64,000 nt of DNA from Warburgia ugandensis (lineage: Eukaryota > Streptophyta > Magnoliopsida > Canellales > Canellaceae): positions 53,805,257 to 53,869,256 of the forward strand of contig CP141128.1 of the NCBI GenBank assembly GCA_035236585.1, in the 5' to 3' direction. The notes beneath the pieces were generated by a model, which saw only the letters and a program-made list of their open reading frames with translations, was not told the origin of the DNA and searched no databases. Below are positions 33,100 through 44,464 of the stretch, one piece after another (position 1 is the stretch's first letter; each line of letters starts with the position of its first letter). A program made the position numbers and the translations under genes.

Positions 33100-33750
33100 T
33101 TTTCAAGTTTTAGATTCTTCCTCCACTAGGGTAACCACCTTGGCATTTGGATATTCAAAGGCTACGTCCATAAGCTTGATATTAGAAACATCTTTTTGAA
33201 CTCAAAATTGGGGAATTGAATTGCTTATTATCATCAGCTTGGATTGATCTTGCTGAAATCTTGTACTAGGTGTTGGTTTAGAGAAAGAAACACCCCCTAA
33301 ATTGGAAAATTTTCTCTTGTCAAAAGATTTGAAAATGCTCTTTTTGAAATTTATTTATGCTGTTTTTCCACAATTAAATCAAGTTCCCTTACTTCATTGA
33401 ATGACCAATACTATTGTAAAAATACTACATCTCCAATCTCCTTTTTTAGACAACCCAAATAATGTACAATGATTTGCTCCTCTCACTCCACTAGTCACAA
33501 TTCAACATGAAGTGTTTAAATCAATAGTATACTCCTCAACGCCCATGTTGTCTTGATTTAAATGTTGAAATTTTAAAAATGAATCCATACAATAGTTTTC
33601 AAGTAAAAATATTCTTCGTAACTCTTTTTTCATCTTTTCCTAACTTCCAATCTTACTTCTTTCTTCATGTGTTGGAGTTGCTAAGATGACTACAAGCATT
33701 TTTCTAGTTCCCACAAGTTTGAAAGGAATGTTTTGTCTTACCTTAAGTTA
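33100..33750 (-). pseudogene. E5 gag remnant
   Basis: Minus-strand pieces: FLKFQHLNQDNMGVEEYT (about 33525-33580; family LQNLRQGSMSVEEYT), a decayed copy of RY.GGL..I, VEKQ, and YPNAKVVTLVEEE (about 33110-33165), the last matching what follows a zinc knuckle in this group, though the knuckle's Cys and His residues are gone. Many stops. Confidence 0.65.
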
Positions 33751-34134
33751 GAATTTGTGGATTTATTTGAAGTGATGATTACTAGTGATTTATGAACTTA
33801 ATATTTTTCTTTTAGTTTAAATTAGTATTCTAACTTGAAGGAAACTTATACAATCAAAGAGTTTGTAAGTCTCTATGTAGATTTGCAAGAACCTAGTGTG
33901 TTATAAAGTGGATTCACAATCTAAGGTACGAAAGGATTGAGGTTTCTAATGACCTAAAAGATCCCACTAAACCTAAGATCTAATTTTGACATCTCCAAAG
34001 ACTAAAGTGTTAAGGAGTGTAAGCAAACTAGTTCCCCTTATTCTTCTGGATTGGGAAACCTAACTAGTTTGAGTGTTGTCTTTCACTAATTTGTGAACCT
34101 ACGAGTAATATTCAAAAGTGAGTCATTTATCAAA
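33751..34134. other. Spacer, expected place of the E5 5' LTR
   Basis: AT-rich, no gene. No similarity to the E5 3' LTR (29050-30048) could be seen, so the 5' LTR is lost or unrecognisable. Confidence 0.45.
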
Positions 34135-35186
34135 TGTAATGCTCCCAAAGGGCCCACGCCTTACAATTATACTGTCCGCTTTGGGCCAATGGCCCACATG
34201 ATTTTGTTCTTTCCTCACACGTGGGCCCTTTGGGGGAGTTACAATGGTATCAGAGCGGGACCCCGACCCGGTGTGGAGGCTAACCCCACGTGTCGACGCA
34301 TGGCCCCTGAGGAGGGGAGAGTGAACCGCCACCAAGATGGTTTGAGGGGGAAGTCCGCAACATAATCTGATGGATGGGAGGGACTGAGAGTATAATCCCA
34401 CATCGATAGGGTGAATGTTCATGGGCTATTGATAATAGTCCTAAAGACTCTACCTTGCAATTAGGCCTTTTCCCGCGTGATGGAAGAACAAAACCGTGCG
34501 GACCATTGACCCAAAGCAGACAATATAATTGTAAGGCGTCGGCCCTTTAAGGGCATTACAGTGGTATTAGAGTGGGACCCCGACCCGGTGTGGAGGCTAA
34601 CCCCACGCGTGGACGCGTGGCCCTTGAGGAGGGGAGAGGTGAACCGTCGCCAAGATGGTTTGAGGGGGAGGTCCCCAACATAATCGGAGGGATGGGAGGG
34701 ACTGAGAGTTAGTCCCACATCGATAGCGAGAAGGTTCCTGGGCTATTGATAAGGGTCCTGAAGACTCTACCTTGCAATTAGGCCTTTTCCCTCGTGAGGG
34801 AAGAACAAAACTGTGTTGGCCATTGGCCCAAAGTAGACAATATAATTGCAAGGCGTGGGCCCTTTGGGGGAGTTACAGTGGTATCAAAGCGGGACCCCGG
34901 CCTGGTGTGGAGGCTAACCCCACGCGTGGCCCCTGAGGAGGGGAGAGGTGAACCGTCGCCAAGATGGTTTGAGGGGGAGGTCCCCAACATAATCTGAGGG
35001 ATGGGAGGGACTGAGAGTTTAGTCCCACATTGATAGGGAGAAGGTTCTTGGGCTATTGATAAGGGTCCTGAAGACTCTACCTTGCAATTGGCCTTTTCCC
35101 ACGTGAGGGAAGAACAAAACAGTGCGGACCATTGACCCAAAGCGGACAATATAATTGCAAGGCATGGGACCTTAGGGGGCGTTACA
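34135..35186 (+). mobile_element. TRIM retrotransposon in a tandem array (3 internal domains)
   Basis: A terminal-repeat retrotransposon in miniature, non-coding and dependent on another element's proteins. LTRs of 175-176 bp lie at 34385-34560, 34703-34877 and 35012-35186 (each starts TGAGAG, contains TCCCACAT, ends TTACA). Internal domains of about 140 bp begin with the primer-binding site TGGTATCAGAGC, a full 12-base match to the 3' end of plant initiator-Met tRNA at 34245-34256, with two mismatches at 34562 and one at 34879. They end with the purine tract GATGGGAGGGAC. Consecutive primer sites are exactly 317 bp apart. The left end is abnormal: 34135-34218 is an inverted copy of the last 84 bp or so of the LTR, joined to its last 25 bp in direct orientation (to 34243). 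No target duplication. Confidence 0.88.
34245..34256 (+). promoter_or_regulatory. TRIM primer-binding site (initiator-Met tRNA)
   Basis: TGGTATCAGAGC, complementary to the 3' end of plant initiator methionine tRNA including CCA. It starts two bases after the LTR end TTACA. Repeated in degraded form at 34562 and 34879. Confidence 0.85.
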
Positions 35187-35218
35187 CATCTAGCACCTGT
35201 AAAGAAATTACCAAATTG

Positions 35219-35640
35219 GCATTAGATACCTATGGCACCCCCGATTTTTAGAAACAATTTTTGAAAATTTATTTAAAAATAATTAGGATCATGAGCAAAA
35301 TTTTTATTTTAAAAACATTTGAAAACATGTACCATATATATTAGTTTTCAAAAATTTCCTTCCAAGCTTGGGTGTCTTATCAAAACTCCACATATAGACA
35401 AAATAAGTACATAAGAACAAGCATTGTCAAGACCCACTAGTCATAGCCTAAACAATCATAATAATACCATAACCACATGACAAAATTCTAATATTCATAA
35501 CACAATCTATTGTCTTATTACCTTGCTATTCTCAATGTTCAATAGTAGTCCAAGAGAAAGTAAATTACCTTATTCATTCTTGTATCTTTTCTCTTGTTGT
35601 TCCTAAGGTCCTACAATGCCTTAATTCTCACTTTTGGCCA
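35219..35640 (-). mobile_element. Tekay/Del-like LTR end with degraded primer-binding site
   Basis: About 35231-35525 aligns directly with 54827-55120 (shared words ACTCCACATATA, AAGAACAAGCA, ATTCTAATATTCATAACACA). GCATTAGATACC at 35219-35230 corresponds to GCTCTCATACCA at 54813, the reverse-complement primer-binding site. It is therefore the LTR/primer junction of a minus-strand 5' LTR. The alignment stops near 35525; the rest up to the next LTR shows nothing recognisable. Confidence 0.6.
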
Positions 35641-35711
35641 GATAGATTAACTTGAAATTGTTGGTGGGGGTGAGTATGACCCCTCAACGGGAAATTCTAT
35701 GCCAAACAAAA

Positions 35712-38700
35712 TGTGACAACCCAGGTTTTTGTAACACGTTTTGTAATGTATTTTGAAAGGCAGGGCCCTTAATAGTGTAAAAAAATTTTGGAAAACAAAG
35801 TAGTGGAAATTATTTTCTTTAGAACTTGTTTTGAAAACCCAAGTCACCACTTCATACATAACATAAGTACAATTTGTGTACAAAATAAAATTCCATTGAA
35901 GGAATATACTTTTATTAAATTCTAATATCCATCCAGTGGTTCACAGTACAACTGAATCTATTACAATCTTGTCCAAATTACATAATCCAAAACTCAAGCT
36001 CACCATACAATAAAACTCTCAACAAAGCAAAATACATGTCTTCAAGGGTATACCTTGAAGATTATTCTGTTCAAGTCTTCTATCGTCTTCAGCTCCTAAC
36101 TCTCCTTCCCTGTATCTAAGATATTGCAACATTTACAATATCTCAGCAAGCAATGCTTGGAAGGGGATTCAAGAAGCATAATAATTGACAATGTAATTCC
36201 AATACTTCATAATTCCATTATCCCTAAACATACTCCTTACTTTGTAAGTTATGTATATCTATATACATACATACTCATCATGAGTAAACCAGTTAAATTT
36301 ATGAAAGTAGTCAAATATCATTCCCAACTAAGCTGATCAATTCTCTTCATTTTGAGAATTTAGTATCACAGCTAGTTTTATACTGGGAATTTCGCTTCTT
36401 GGGAAATATTGGTAATATACAATTACCTAGCATTTCATTATGCTAAAACATAAGGCATTTCACTATGCCTATTCCCATATGCATCATAGTGCAAAATAAT
36501 CAAAAAGGTTGTCATGTTGTAGCTTGATCCGTACTAGCGCGCTCGGATAACTGCCCTATTCACCACTAATACCACAGTGAAAAATATTATGTCACTGCCC
36601 GTATGGGGGGACAGGACTTTCACAGTGGTTGCCTTCCCATAATTGCCACCACTCGACTTTTAGCCTCTCATTGGGCAAGGTATCATCATATCATCAAATT
36701 TCAAGGAGCGGGTGGCCAAACCCTTATAACTCATCTAGCAATAGCATCCCCCTAGGCTTATGCCTATTAAAACAAACTCACAAGCCTCCAAGCTTGTATG
36801 TAAAATAGATTTCATATATATCAGACCATTTGTCTATTTACTTAGGGCTGAAATATTTTCTAGTTCACTATTCACTTATAGTCTAGTCCTTAACCATCTT
36901 ATATGTGTTTGGTTGAATCATAAGGTTTTCAAGAGATTTAATACAAGTATTAACATTACTCTTGTCAACATAAGATCATGAGGTCAATCATGTATATTCC
37001 ATGTAAATGAATTCATCAAATCCTCCTACCTTTAAGGAGTGATCTCTTTTCCCAAATCTTCCATGATCTTGACTGATGTATGTAATCTGTACATCCATAC
37101 ATATTGTCAATATATAAATTATGAACAATCCTATTGATTACTAGATCTGATGTTTAGAATGATCTTTAGATCATTCATATCTAAGTATTTTTCTATCTCT
37201 AAGTCTTTGTGTGTCCATCTCCTTGATCTTGATCTTTCACAGATCCATTGATTAACAATCTACACATGTTGCTAAAGATCAAGGTCCTAGATTTTCTATA
37301 ATCTAGTTCTTCTTTGATCTAAGTTCAGTTATTGGATCATCACTAAGGAGGATGATCTTGGTTTTCTTCCTTGAATCATCTTTGATCAAGGGTTTGGATT
37401 ATCTAATTTAATGAAATAGAACATGTATACTAAAAAACATGCATACTAAGTACAATATAATATTCTTATTCTTATTGTTATTGATCATCCAAGATCTAAT
37501 GGATCTTGTTTGATCATCCTTATCTTACTTACAGTTTTTATTAGGGTTAGGTAATTTACTGACCTTTTATGCTCTTACTATTATTATTCAACCAGTTAAT
37601 GTTTTGTTGGTTGAAGGTAACTTATTTAAGCCTAAGTCTAGACTGCTCCTCTTATTTCCAATTGGCTAAGGCTTACTAGCTGAATGGGTGAACACAAAGT
37701 GGTTACTTCAATCGTCATGTAAGGAGGCGTTTAGACCTCACAAATGTCAACGAAAGGTAGGGAAAGAGTGAGGCTCTATTAGATAGCCCCCTTAACCACT
37801 ATGTTCAACATTCACTAGAATGACCATAGCTCAACCTTTCATAAGGTTCCTATAAGCATGTTGACCCTAAATACTCTTTCTAATAGATTTTAATTAAGTC
37901 CATGAATAATGTCATTATGGGGTTTATTATTCTCCTAGTTTTGGCCAAGGATTTGATAATCCTTATATTGTCCTACTAACTATAGCCCTTACTAATTAAG
38001 TCCAAAGTACTCCATTTTTATTTGTGTCATGAAACTCTACTTTCTCATTAGAGTACATTTTGGTGATTTATACTCATTATATCTCAACAACTACTTAACA
38101 TTTGAATCTACTAATAAAATTTGACAACAATTAAATCATAAACTTTAAAGCATGGTTCCAATATAAATGTAACAAACATTGATACTAACATGCTCCTTAT
38201 GAATGTAACATAGCCTAATGGAATAAAACTATAGTTAAACTAGCATGATCTTAAGTTACAATGGCATGAAATCATACTAACTTGGTCCTAAGTTACACTT
38301 GCATATAATCACACTATCATGCCCCTAGGATAATTAAATCTAGCAACCTATGATAACAATTTAATCACATGTCATGCTAAAGTCTAAAAGTTACACTATC
38401 ATGCTTTATAACATAAATCATATTTAAGATGCTATTATCAACTAATATAAAATGAAACTAATTGCATTAACATCTTTAGGAACCTTTACTTATGATCCAA
38501 CCATTAGATCTTAGATCTTTTCCTTTTTATTAACGGTTTTAATTATATTTAGGGGGTTTTCTTTATTAAGGTCCAAAGGTCATATTGTTTTGTTTTTGTC
38601 ATAATCCATCCATGATCTCCTTGGATTTCATCATATCAACATCCATCCCATCCATTTCAAGGATCTGATCACACTTGATCTTATTGATCAAGTGGGTACC

Positions 38701-39059
38701 TTTGAAATTTTTAGGGTTTTTCTACCATAGTGGGTAGATCCCTTAATATCTCTTAGATCTATCCAAATAAATAATTTAGATAACTTTATTTTAATTTTAT
38801 ATCATTATTAAAACATATTTCTAAGATCTGATCATCTCAAATCTTAAAGATCTAGGTAATTGGAAACTTGTTTCTTTAATACAGAAAGTTTTATTATATA
38901 ATTTCTAGATTTCATCATTTCATCAGAAAATAGAGGTTTTAAGCTTTCCATAGCTTCTTTTCGATCTCAATTTAGAGTTCAGATGGCTCTGAAATTAGAT
39001 CTAGAAGTTCATAGTCCTTCCTAGTGAAGGTTTCCATAACATCATATTTGAAGATTTTG
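35712..39059 (-). mobile_element. Chromovirus-type LTR, minus orientation, start missing
   Basis: The left edge is TGTGACAACCCAGG (35712). The body aligns in inverted orientation, in order, with 59880-62872: the hairpin at 36119 with that at 62451; a segment around 36600-36760 (GTGGCCAAACCCTTATAACT) with 61855-61885; 37640-37860 with 60800-61030; and 38950-38990 (AGCTTCTTTTCGATCTCAAT) with 59900-59930. The LTR start, about 1.3 kb by comparison with the inner LTR, is missing, because another LTR's end begins at about 39060. No coding content; frames at 36124 and 36760 have no domain. Confidence 0.75.
36119..36143 (-). other. LTR hairpin b
   Basis: AGATATTG (36119-36126) pairs with CAATATCT (36136-36143); the pairing can extend inward past one mismatch. 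Followed by CAGCAAGC. 407 bp from the LTR 3' end. Confidence 0.75.
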
Positions 39060-39319
39060 ATAGTGATTAATCTAGGGAAGTAGTTTTTTTCTTGTTATTT
39101 GATTTGATTTGTTTTATTTAGGAACTAGAAATTTTGTAATTTTGAGAAGTTGATTAGATCTGAATTTTGATTGTCATTTCAATAATTTTAGTAATTTTGA
39201 GTGATTTATTTTTAATTTTAGATAATTACATTTTATTGAAATTCCTACTTTTTATGTCAAGTCTCTATAGGATCAACCCGTACTTGTATAAGCTACACTA
39301 CAATAGCCCGTGCACTTGC
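39060..39319 (+). mobile_element. Athila/Tat-type LTR end fragment, plus orientation
   Basis: The stretch 39240-39319 carries the LTR-end motif seen elsewhere: GGATCAACCCGTACTTGTAT, then CTACAATAGCCCGTGCACTTGCG. The same motif in the same orientation ends the LTRs at 12889 and 25437, and in inverse orientation starts those at 42407 and 48838. The preceding AT-rich 180 bp resembles 24660-24800. Confidence 0.55.
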
Positions 39320-40234
39320 GGTTAAACATCAATATAAACATTAAACCAAGTCTTAAAAATGGTGTTCGCAAGTGCTGGTTCATGCATCCAACCATGTAGC
39401 AATCCTAGAATAAGGTACACAGATGTTGGTTCAAGCATAAAAACTATATGAATGGTGCATGCACATAAATTGTGTAGTAGCAATGTAAGTGGTGTGAGTA
39501 GATGAGCCATGTAGCATTTATAGAAATGGTGTGCACAAGTGTTTGGCTAAAAAACAGGATGTTAATCTGTTAGTAAATCTACTACCACTTAAGAGATCAA
39601 ACCTAGGAGCATTTTGGGACATGTTAGACATGTAGTGCATCCACTATTCAAGAGACTATTCAAAATGAATGTCAAAACCTTCAAAAATCCAATGCATGTG
39701 ATCTCAACCAAGTGATCTAATGATACATTAACATATGTTTTAAATAATGCACATGCAGTCATCAACGAAGTGATTTACTAATGGACGTTGGGGCTTGAAA
39801 ATTTTAGGTGCACAAATTCTCTCCTGGAAGATCCAATGCAGTACAGAGATAACCTATGTGTTATGCAAGTATTCATCCATACAATACTATGCAACTGGTA
39901 AACATTTCAGGCAAGATGCTTAACTCTGAAAAAACATATCAATTCAACTTATGGCTTTGGGACGTGATACATATAGTGCATATATATGGAAATAACAACC
40001 ATGATTTAATATCAAGAAAGAACCATGATGCGCATGACGTGCGTGAAATATTAATATTTAGATTCAAAATCAATAATGTATAGAGTACATCTATGAAATC
40101 ATTTGATGGAAACTAAAGAAGATCATAACTATGTGTGCATAATATAATACAAATCAATGGATGGGATCCAATGAAAAACATGGATAAAGTGCACATGATA
40201 CAAATCAGTGAGATGAAATCAAGTCCATAGTGAG
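39320..40234 (-). repeat. TGCACA-rich degenerate repeat X, inverted copy
   Basis: Inverted relative of 1980-2840, best seen at 40140-40234. Words such as GTGCACAAGTG, GCATGCACATAA and GTGCACATGAT recur. It abuts the LTR that starts at 40235. The short frames at 39322 and 39856 have no recognisable domain. Confidence 0.55.
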
Positions 40235-41199
40235 TGATAAGTGATTAATTTTGCATAAAAACCACCCAATTAGTTACCTATGTGTTCTAACTTATAGGGA
40301 TAAAATAAGGTTTTTGACAAAATTCAAAACACATGCATATCTGACCTAAAAGACCAAAATTTTGAAGGTTTAGAGGCTAATATGAGGTAAATATGTGATT
40401 AATCATAATTTTTGGGATTTAATTAGATTTTTTTACTTTTCGTAGGAAACTAGATGATGATCCGACGGCCAAGATCGATCAAGAACAAAATTGAAGATCA
40501 AGATAGATTGACTCAAGGCCTAAAAGTCATCAATCCAAAGTGAGATCAAAAGTCAAGACCATCTTTAGGATAAGAAATGGATGCAATTAGAGGATCCAAA
40601 GTGGGCCCATGCACAAGCCATACAAAATCTACCACTTTTGCATGGGTATCACTTAAGTCACTTAGCCATATTCAAGCCATGAACAAGGTGACAAGCCAAG
40701 GAGCCTAGCCATCCACAAAAGCCAAGGAATTGAGGCATAAAGCTAAGCCAAGAAAGCCATCAAAGCCAGCCATGAAGCCAAGCCAATGGAGCTCTTAAAG
40801 TTAGCTATCAAGCTACATAAGACAAGCTACATGGAATTCCATGATTGGAGGAGAATTCCAAAGAATTATCCTTAGTTTTTATGGGGATATTTTGAAAATA
40901 ATTGACAAAAAATCCACTATGGTAAGGTAGCATGTAGACCAATAGGAAAATACCTCTCCATTTTTGTTGTTTTTCCATGTTTTCACATTTTCTTCTCACT
41001 TTCCACTTGACCACTAAATATCACTACGAATTTTACTTTCCATTCAAGAGTCCTATCTTTGTAAGACTTCCCTATCTTCCTAAACTTCTATTCCAACCAT
41101 CGAACCAATCCCCACTTCTTAGGAAACTATCATGCCAATCACTTTTCCTCACCTCACCTCTCTTTGTTATCTTTTCTATCACTTTCTATCCTCCAATCT

Positions 41200-41297
<98 letters not shown>

Positions 41298-42406
41298 CAT
41301 GCCAACCAACATTCCATATTTCAAGGAGATCCAATGATTGTTGTAAGGGGGAGATACCCCTCCTCAAAAAGTGGCATGCATTCCATTTTGTCTCACTTAT
41401 TTCCTCTTTGATAAAAACCTTAGGTGGACTCCAATCCTAGCTATCCAATTCCCATTCTTTTTCATCCCCAGCCTACCTTTACATTGGGACACCCTTGAAA
41501 ACTTAGGAACCAAAATATAAAATAGCAAAAAGCGATTCAACGAGGAGAAATTTTGGAAGGAAGAAAAGAACACCTCCTCCAAAGTGAGGAGGCATCCTTT
41601 TCCTTACTTTTTTGCATCCATGTCTTCTCCTAAGGTTGCTGCTCTCTTTCTTCTAGGATTCCATGCGTGATTACAAGTCTTGAGTCCTTAGTTCTTCAAG
41701 TAAAGCATAATTGGTTCCTTTATGATCTTCTTCTCTTTGTTGTTCTTAACTTCCATTGTTGCTTAGATTGAATACTTCTCCATTTTCTTAGTTTCTTTTT
41801 ATTTATTTAATCAAGATCCAAAGTTGTTTTTCCCTTGAAGTGACAGCAAAGGGAAAGTCACCTTCAACCTATTATTTTTCCTTGCTTTTCATTGCCTTTA
41901 GATCTCCTTTGGTTTCATTGATATCCTTTCTTGCTTTCTTGCTTTCAAATTTGGATTACATGTATTGTGGCCATTATGTTGATGGATTTTAATCTAATTC
42001 AATGAAGTTAATTAAATTTTTTAGTTCATACTTGTTTCTAGCAGTTAATTATCTTAATTCTAGAATGTTTGCTTGCATTAGAATTTCATAAATTCAGGTT
42101 TTTCATGTTCCATTAAGTGAATGATCAAATGCTAGGATTTTTCTTTATAGATTGTTAAGTTTAATTTCAAGCACCATACATTTCATGTTTACTTGATTTT
42201 TCAAGAACCTAATTAGAGTGTTAAATTGCTTAGTTAATGTTAGGGTTAGATTGCATGTTCTAGGTTTTTCAAGTAGTCAAGTAGAGCCATTTCTATCCCA
42301 TGAATCATGCGTACCATTCCATGGTCACATGCATGATACTTTGGTAGTTCTCTTTTCTTCATTTGATTAGTGATTATTTTCCTTTAGTTATCTTGTTTAG
42401 CTATAG
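40235..42406 (+). mobile_element. Athila/Tat-type LTR (S2 family), 3' end cut off by E2
   Basis: Starts TGATAAGTGATTAATTTTGC and aligns with S2 for most of its length (ATCCGACGGCC at 40460 and 10528; the AAGCCA-rich segment; AATTATC..GG.TTTTATGGGG; GGTAAGGTAGCATGTAGACC; GAAAGTCACCTT near 41855 versus GAAAAGTTACCTT near 11730). It lacks the LTR-end motif that S2 has, because E2 begins at 42407. It carries a (TC)46 tract where S2 has only a mixed pyrimidine run. The long Ser-Leu frames at 40977-41440 are translations of that tract. Confidence 0.75.
41203..41294. repeat. (TC)46 microsatellite
   Basis: Ninety-two bases of uninterrupted TC. Confidence 0.98.
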
Positions 42407-44452
42407 TGTTGATTGTCTTTCGCAAGCTATTGTAATATGGCTTATGCGAGTACAGGTCAATCCCATGAGGACGACTTAATAAAAATGGAGTTTAAATAAA
42501 TTTTAATTACCAATTAATTTAAAGAAATAGTAGAAATTAAATAACAATGAACATCAAATTTCAAATCTATTGTATTAAGCAACATTACACAATTCCAAGT
42601 TCAAAAAGATAGAAAATTAAACTAATTAACAAATAAAATCAACTTCCCTAGATTGATTATGGTATATTTCTTTAAATTTGGTCTCATCAAAGACAATCAG
42701 CCTTCATTAATCTCTCACTAATATCTCTGATTAAGGATCCAACAGTTGGATTGTTTAGATTTCCTAAAATTTTGGTGTCCTAACCAAAGAAAGATTTTGG
42801 GTTTTGGACAACGTAGATCAAATTTTTGTTTTTAGATTAAAGATTAGGACTAATGGATCAGCTAGGAATTGTTCAAAGGTGAAGATTAGATAATTGATTT
42901 GAAATATGATCAGAAAAAGCTTAGGAAATAAAGTGATCCTGTTGGTTAAAGCTAAATCATTGATTTGGTTAGGCTTTAATAAAATAGGATTTAATTGTTT
43001 TATTTCTGGTCTAATTTGAAAACAAAACAGAACCTAGATAGGACAAAACTAGAATAAAAACAAGACAAATTAAAGAAAAAGACAAGATAGGGATTTCAAT
43101 GGAATTAAAATTAAAGTACTAAGGGCAAAATTGGAAATTTTTTGGTTTCCTGGTTTTGACCGAACAGAGAAGAGAAACAACATAAGGTGGACGACGATGA
43201 ATAAGGGACAGAAACCAAAGGGAGAGTAGGGAAATTTGGTGAAAACCCGAATTGGGTTCTCTCCATAATAATGTAAGGAATGGGAAAGTAAGGATTTTGT
43301 TGTGAAAATTTATGAAAATTGAAGAAAAGAAGTGGTAGAAGACCATGAAAATTATGGTTAAAATAGGGGAAACTAATGACAAACAAGGAAGAGTAGGAAA
43401 ATAAACAGTGATGGAATGTAGGAAAAACATCTAAAACTTGACTGGAACAAGGGAGGCAACAAACAATGACTTGGGAACTATGGGAAAAGAAGGTGAATCA
43501 AGGGAGAAAACAGGGATGGAAATGATGACTGATAGGGAACAATTGAAAAATGAAGGGAAATCAAAGTGGTTAGCGACTGTAGATAGGAACTAAAGAATAA
43601 GGAACAAGAGAAGAGAAGAGATGGTTGAGATTTGGCAAGGAGGAATGTGGGGGTTTGGTTTTCTTACAATGGAGAGAACTAAGAGAAAGAGATAGGGAGA
43701 CAGGAGTAGGTTGGTTTTATTTGTTGTATAGGATGGCCGAGATAGAAGTAGGTTAAAGTTCCTAATGGAAGTTGGGAGAGGGTGAGATAGACTGAAAGGG
43801 AAAGAGAGTATGGGGCAATAAATAGAGAATAGATGGGCAACAGGCATGCTGCAGTCCCCTCTTCCCAAAGCTAAACATAGGAAGAGGAGATGGGTAACAG
43901 GGCGAGAGGTTGTAGTTTTCCCCTTTGGCCATATGTTGCTTTGGGCCTTCATTCATTCCTCCTTTGATATCCTTTTATTCTTCCATTTTGCTTTCCTTCT
44001 CTCCAAGTTTTCTAGTTTGGTTTCTCGTTTTCTGCAAATCTCTTTCCACTATGTGATCTCTCTCTAAATTCACTTCTTTCCTTCTTCAAAGCTTTCCCTT
44101 TTCAAATAATTCTTCATTTCTTATGGGTTCTTCTTTCTTAATTAGAAACCATCTCATCTTTCCTTGTAGTGCTCTTTTAGGGTGAAGATGATCTGATATT
44201 AATCAACTTGATTTGAATAATCCAATTCTCAATTTGGTTGATCTGTAAAACATAATACTAAACTAGAATCATCTAAACTGTACATTACACACCTGATTAG
44301 CTCTGATGATCATCTCACTATTAAATGTTACAAATCAATGGTAGGATGATCAATTAAAGCTAAAATTAATCTAAAATTGTAAAATTGGTCAGCTATATTA
44401 TCTAATTAGATGCTAAATTTAAATTATATTTGCCAAAATTGAACACTTAACA
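42407..44452 (-). mobile_element. E2 3' LTR
   Basis: A 2046-bp LTR, minus orientation. In sense it starts TGTTAAGTGTTC (44441-44452) and ends CAATCAACA (42407). The first 1020 bp or so from the left aligns with 48838-49847, the E2 5' LTR: TGTTGATTG at 42407 and 48838; AAAGATAGAAAATTAAACTA in both; CAAAGGGAGAGTA in both. They are the two LTRs of one insertion, visibly diverged (my impression is 80-90% identity), so the insertion is old. Reading frames on both strands here show no domain. Confidence 0.82.
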
Positions 44453-44464
44453 CACACCCCAACC
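44453..44464 (-). other. E2 polypurine tract
   Basis: Minus strand reads GGTTGGGGTGTG directly before the LTR start TGTTAAG. Confidence 0.7.

Noticed and set aside
34245..34256. TGGTATCAGAGC as a piece of a tRNA gene
   Set aside because: Only 12 bases match, directly after an LTR end; this is a primer-binding site. No tRNA cloverleaf could be drawn around it.
40977..41440. Two frames of 144 and 102 residues with long Ser-Leu runs
   Set aside because: They are translations of the (TC)46 microsatellite in an LTR.
43111..44067. Several frames of 64-120 residues
   Set aside because: They lie within the E2 3' LTR, overlap on both strands and have no domain.
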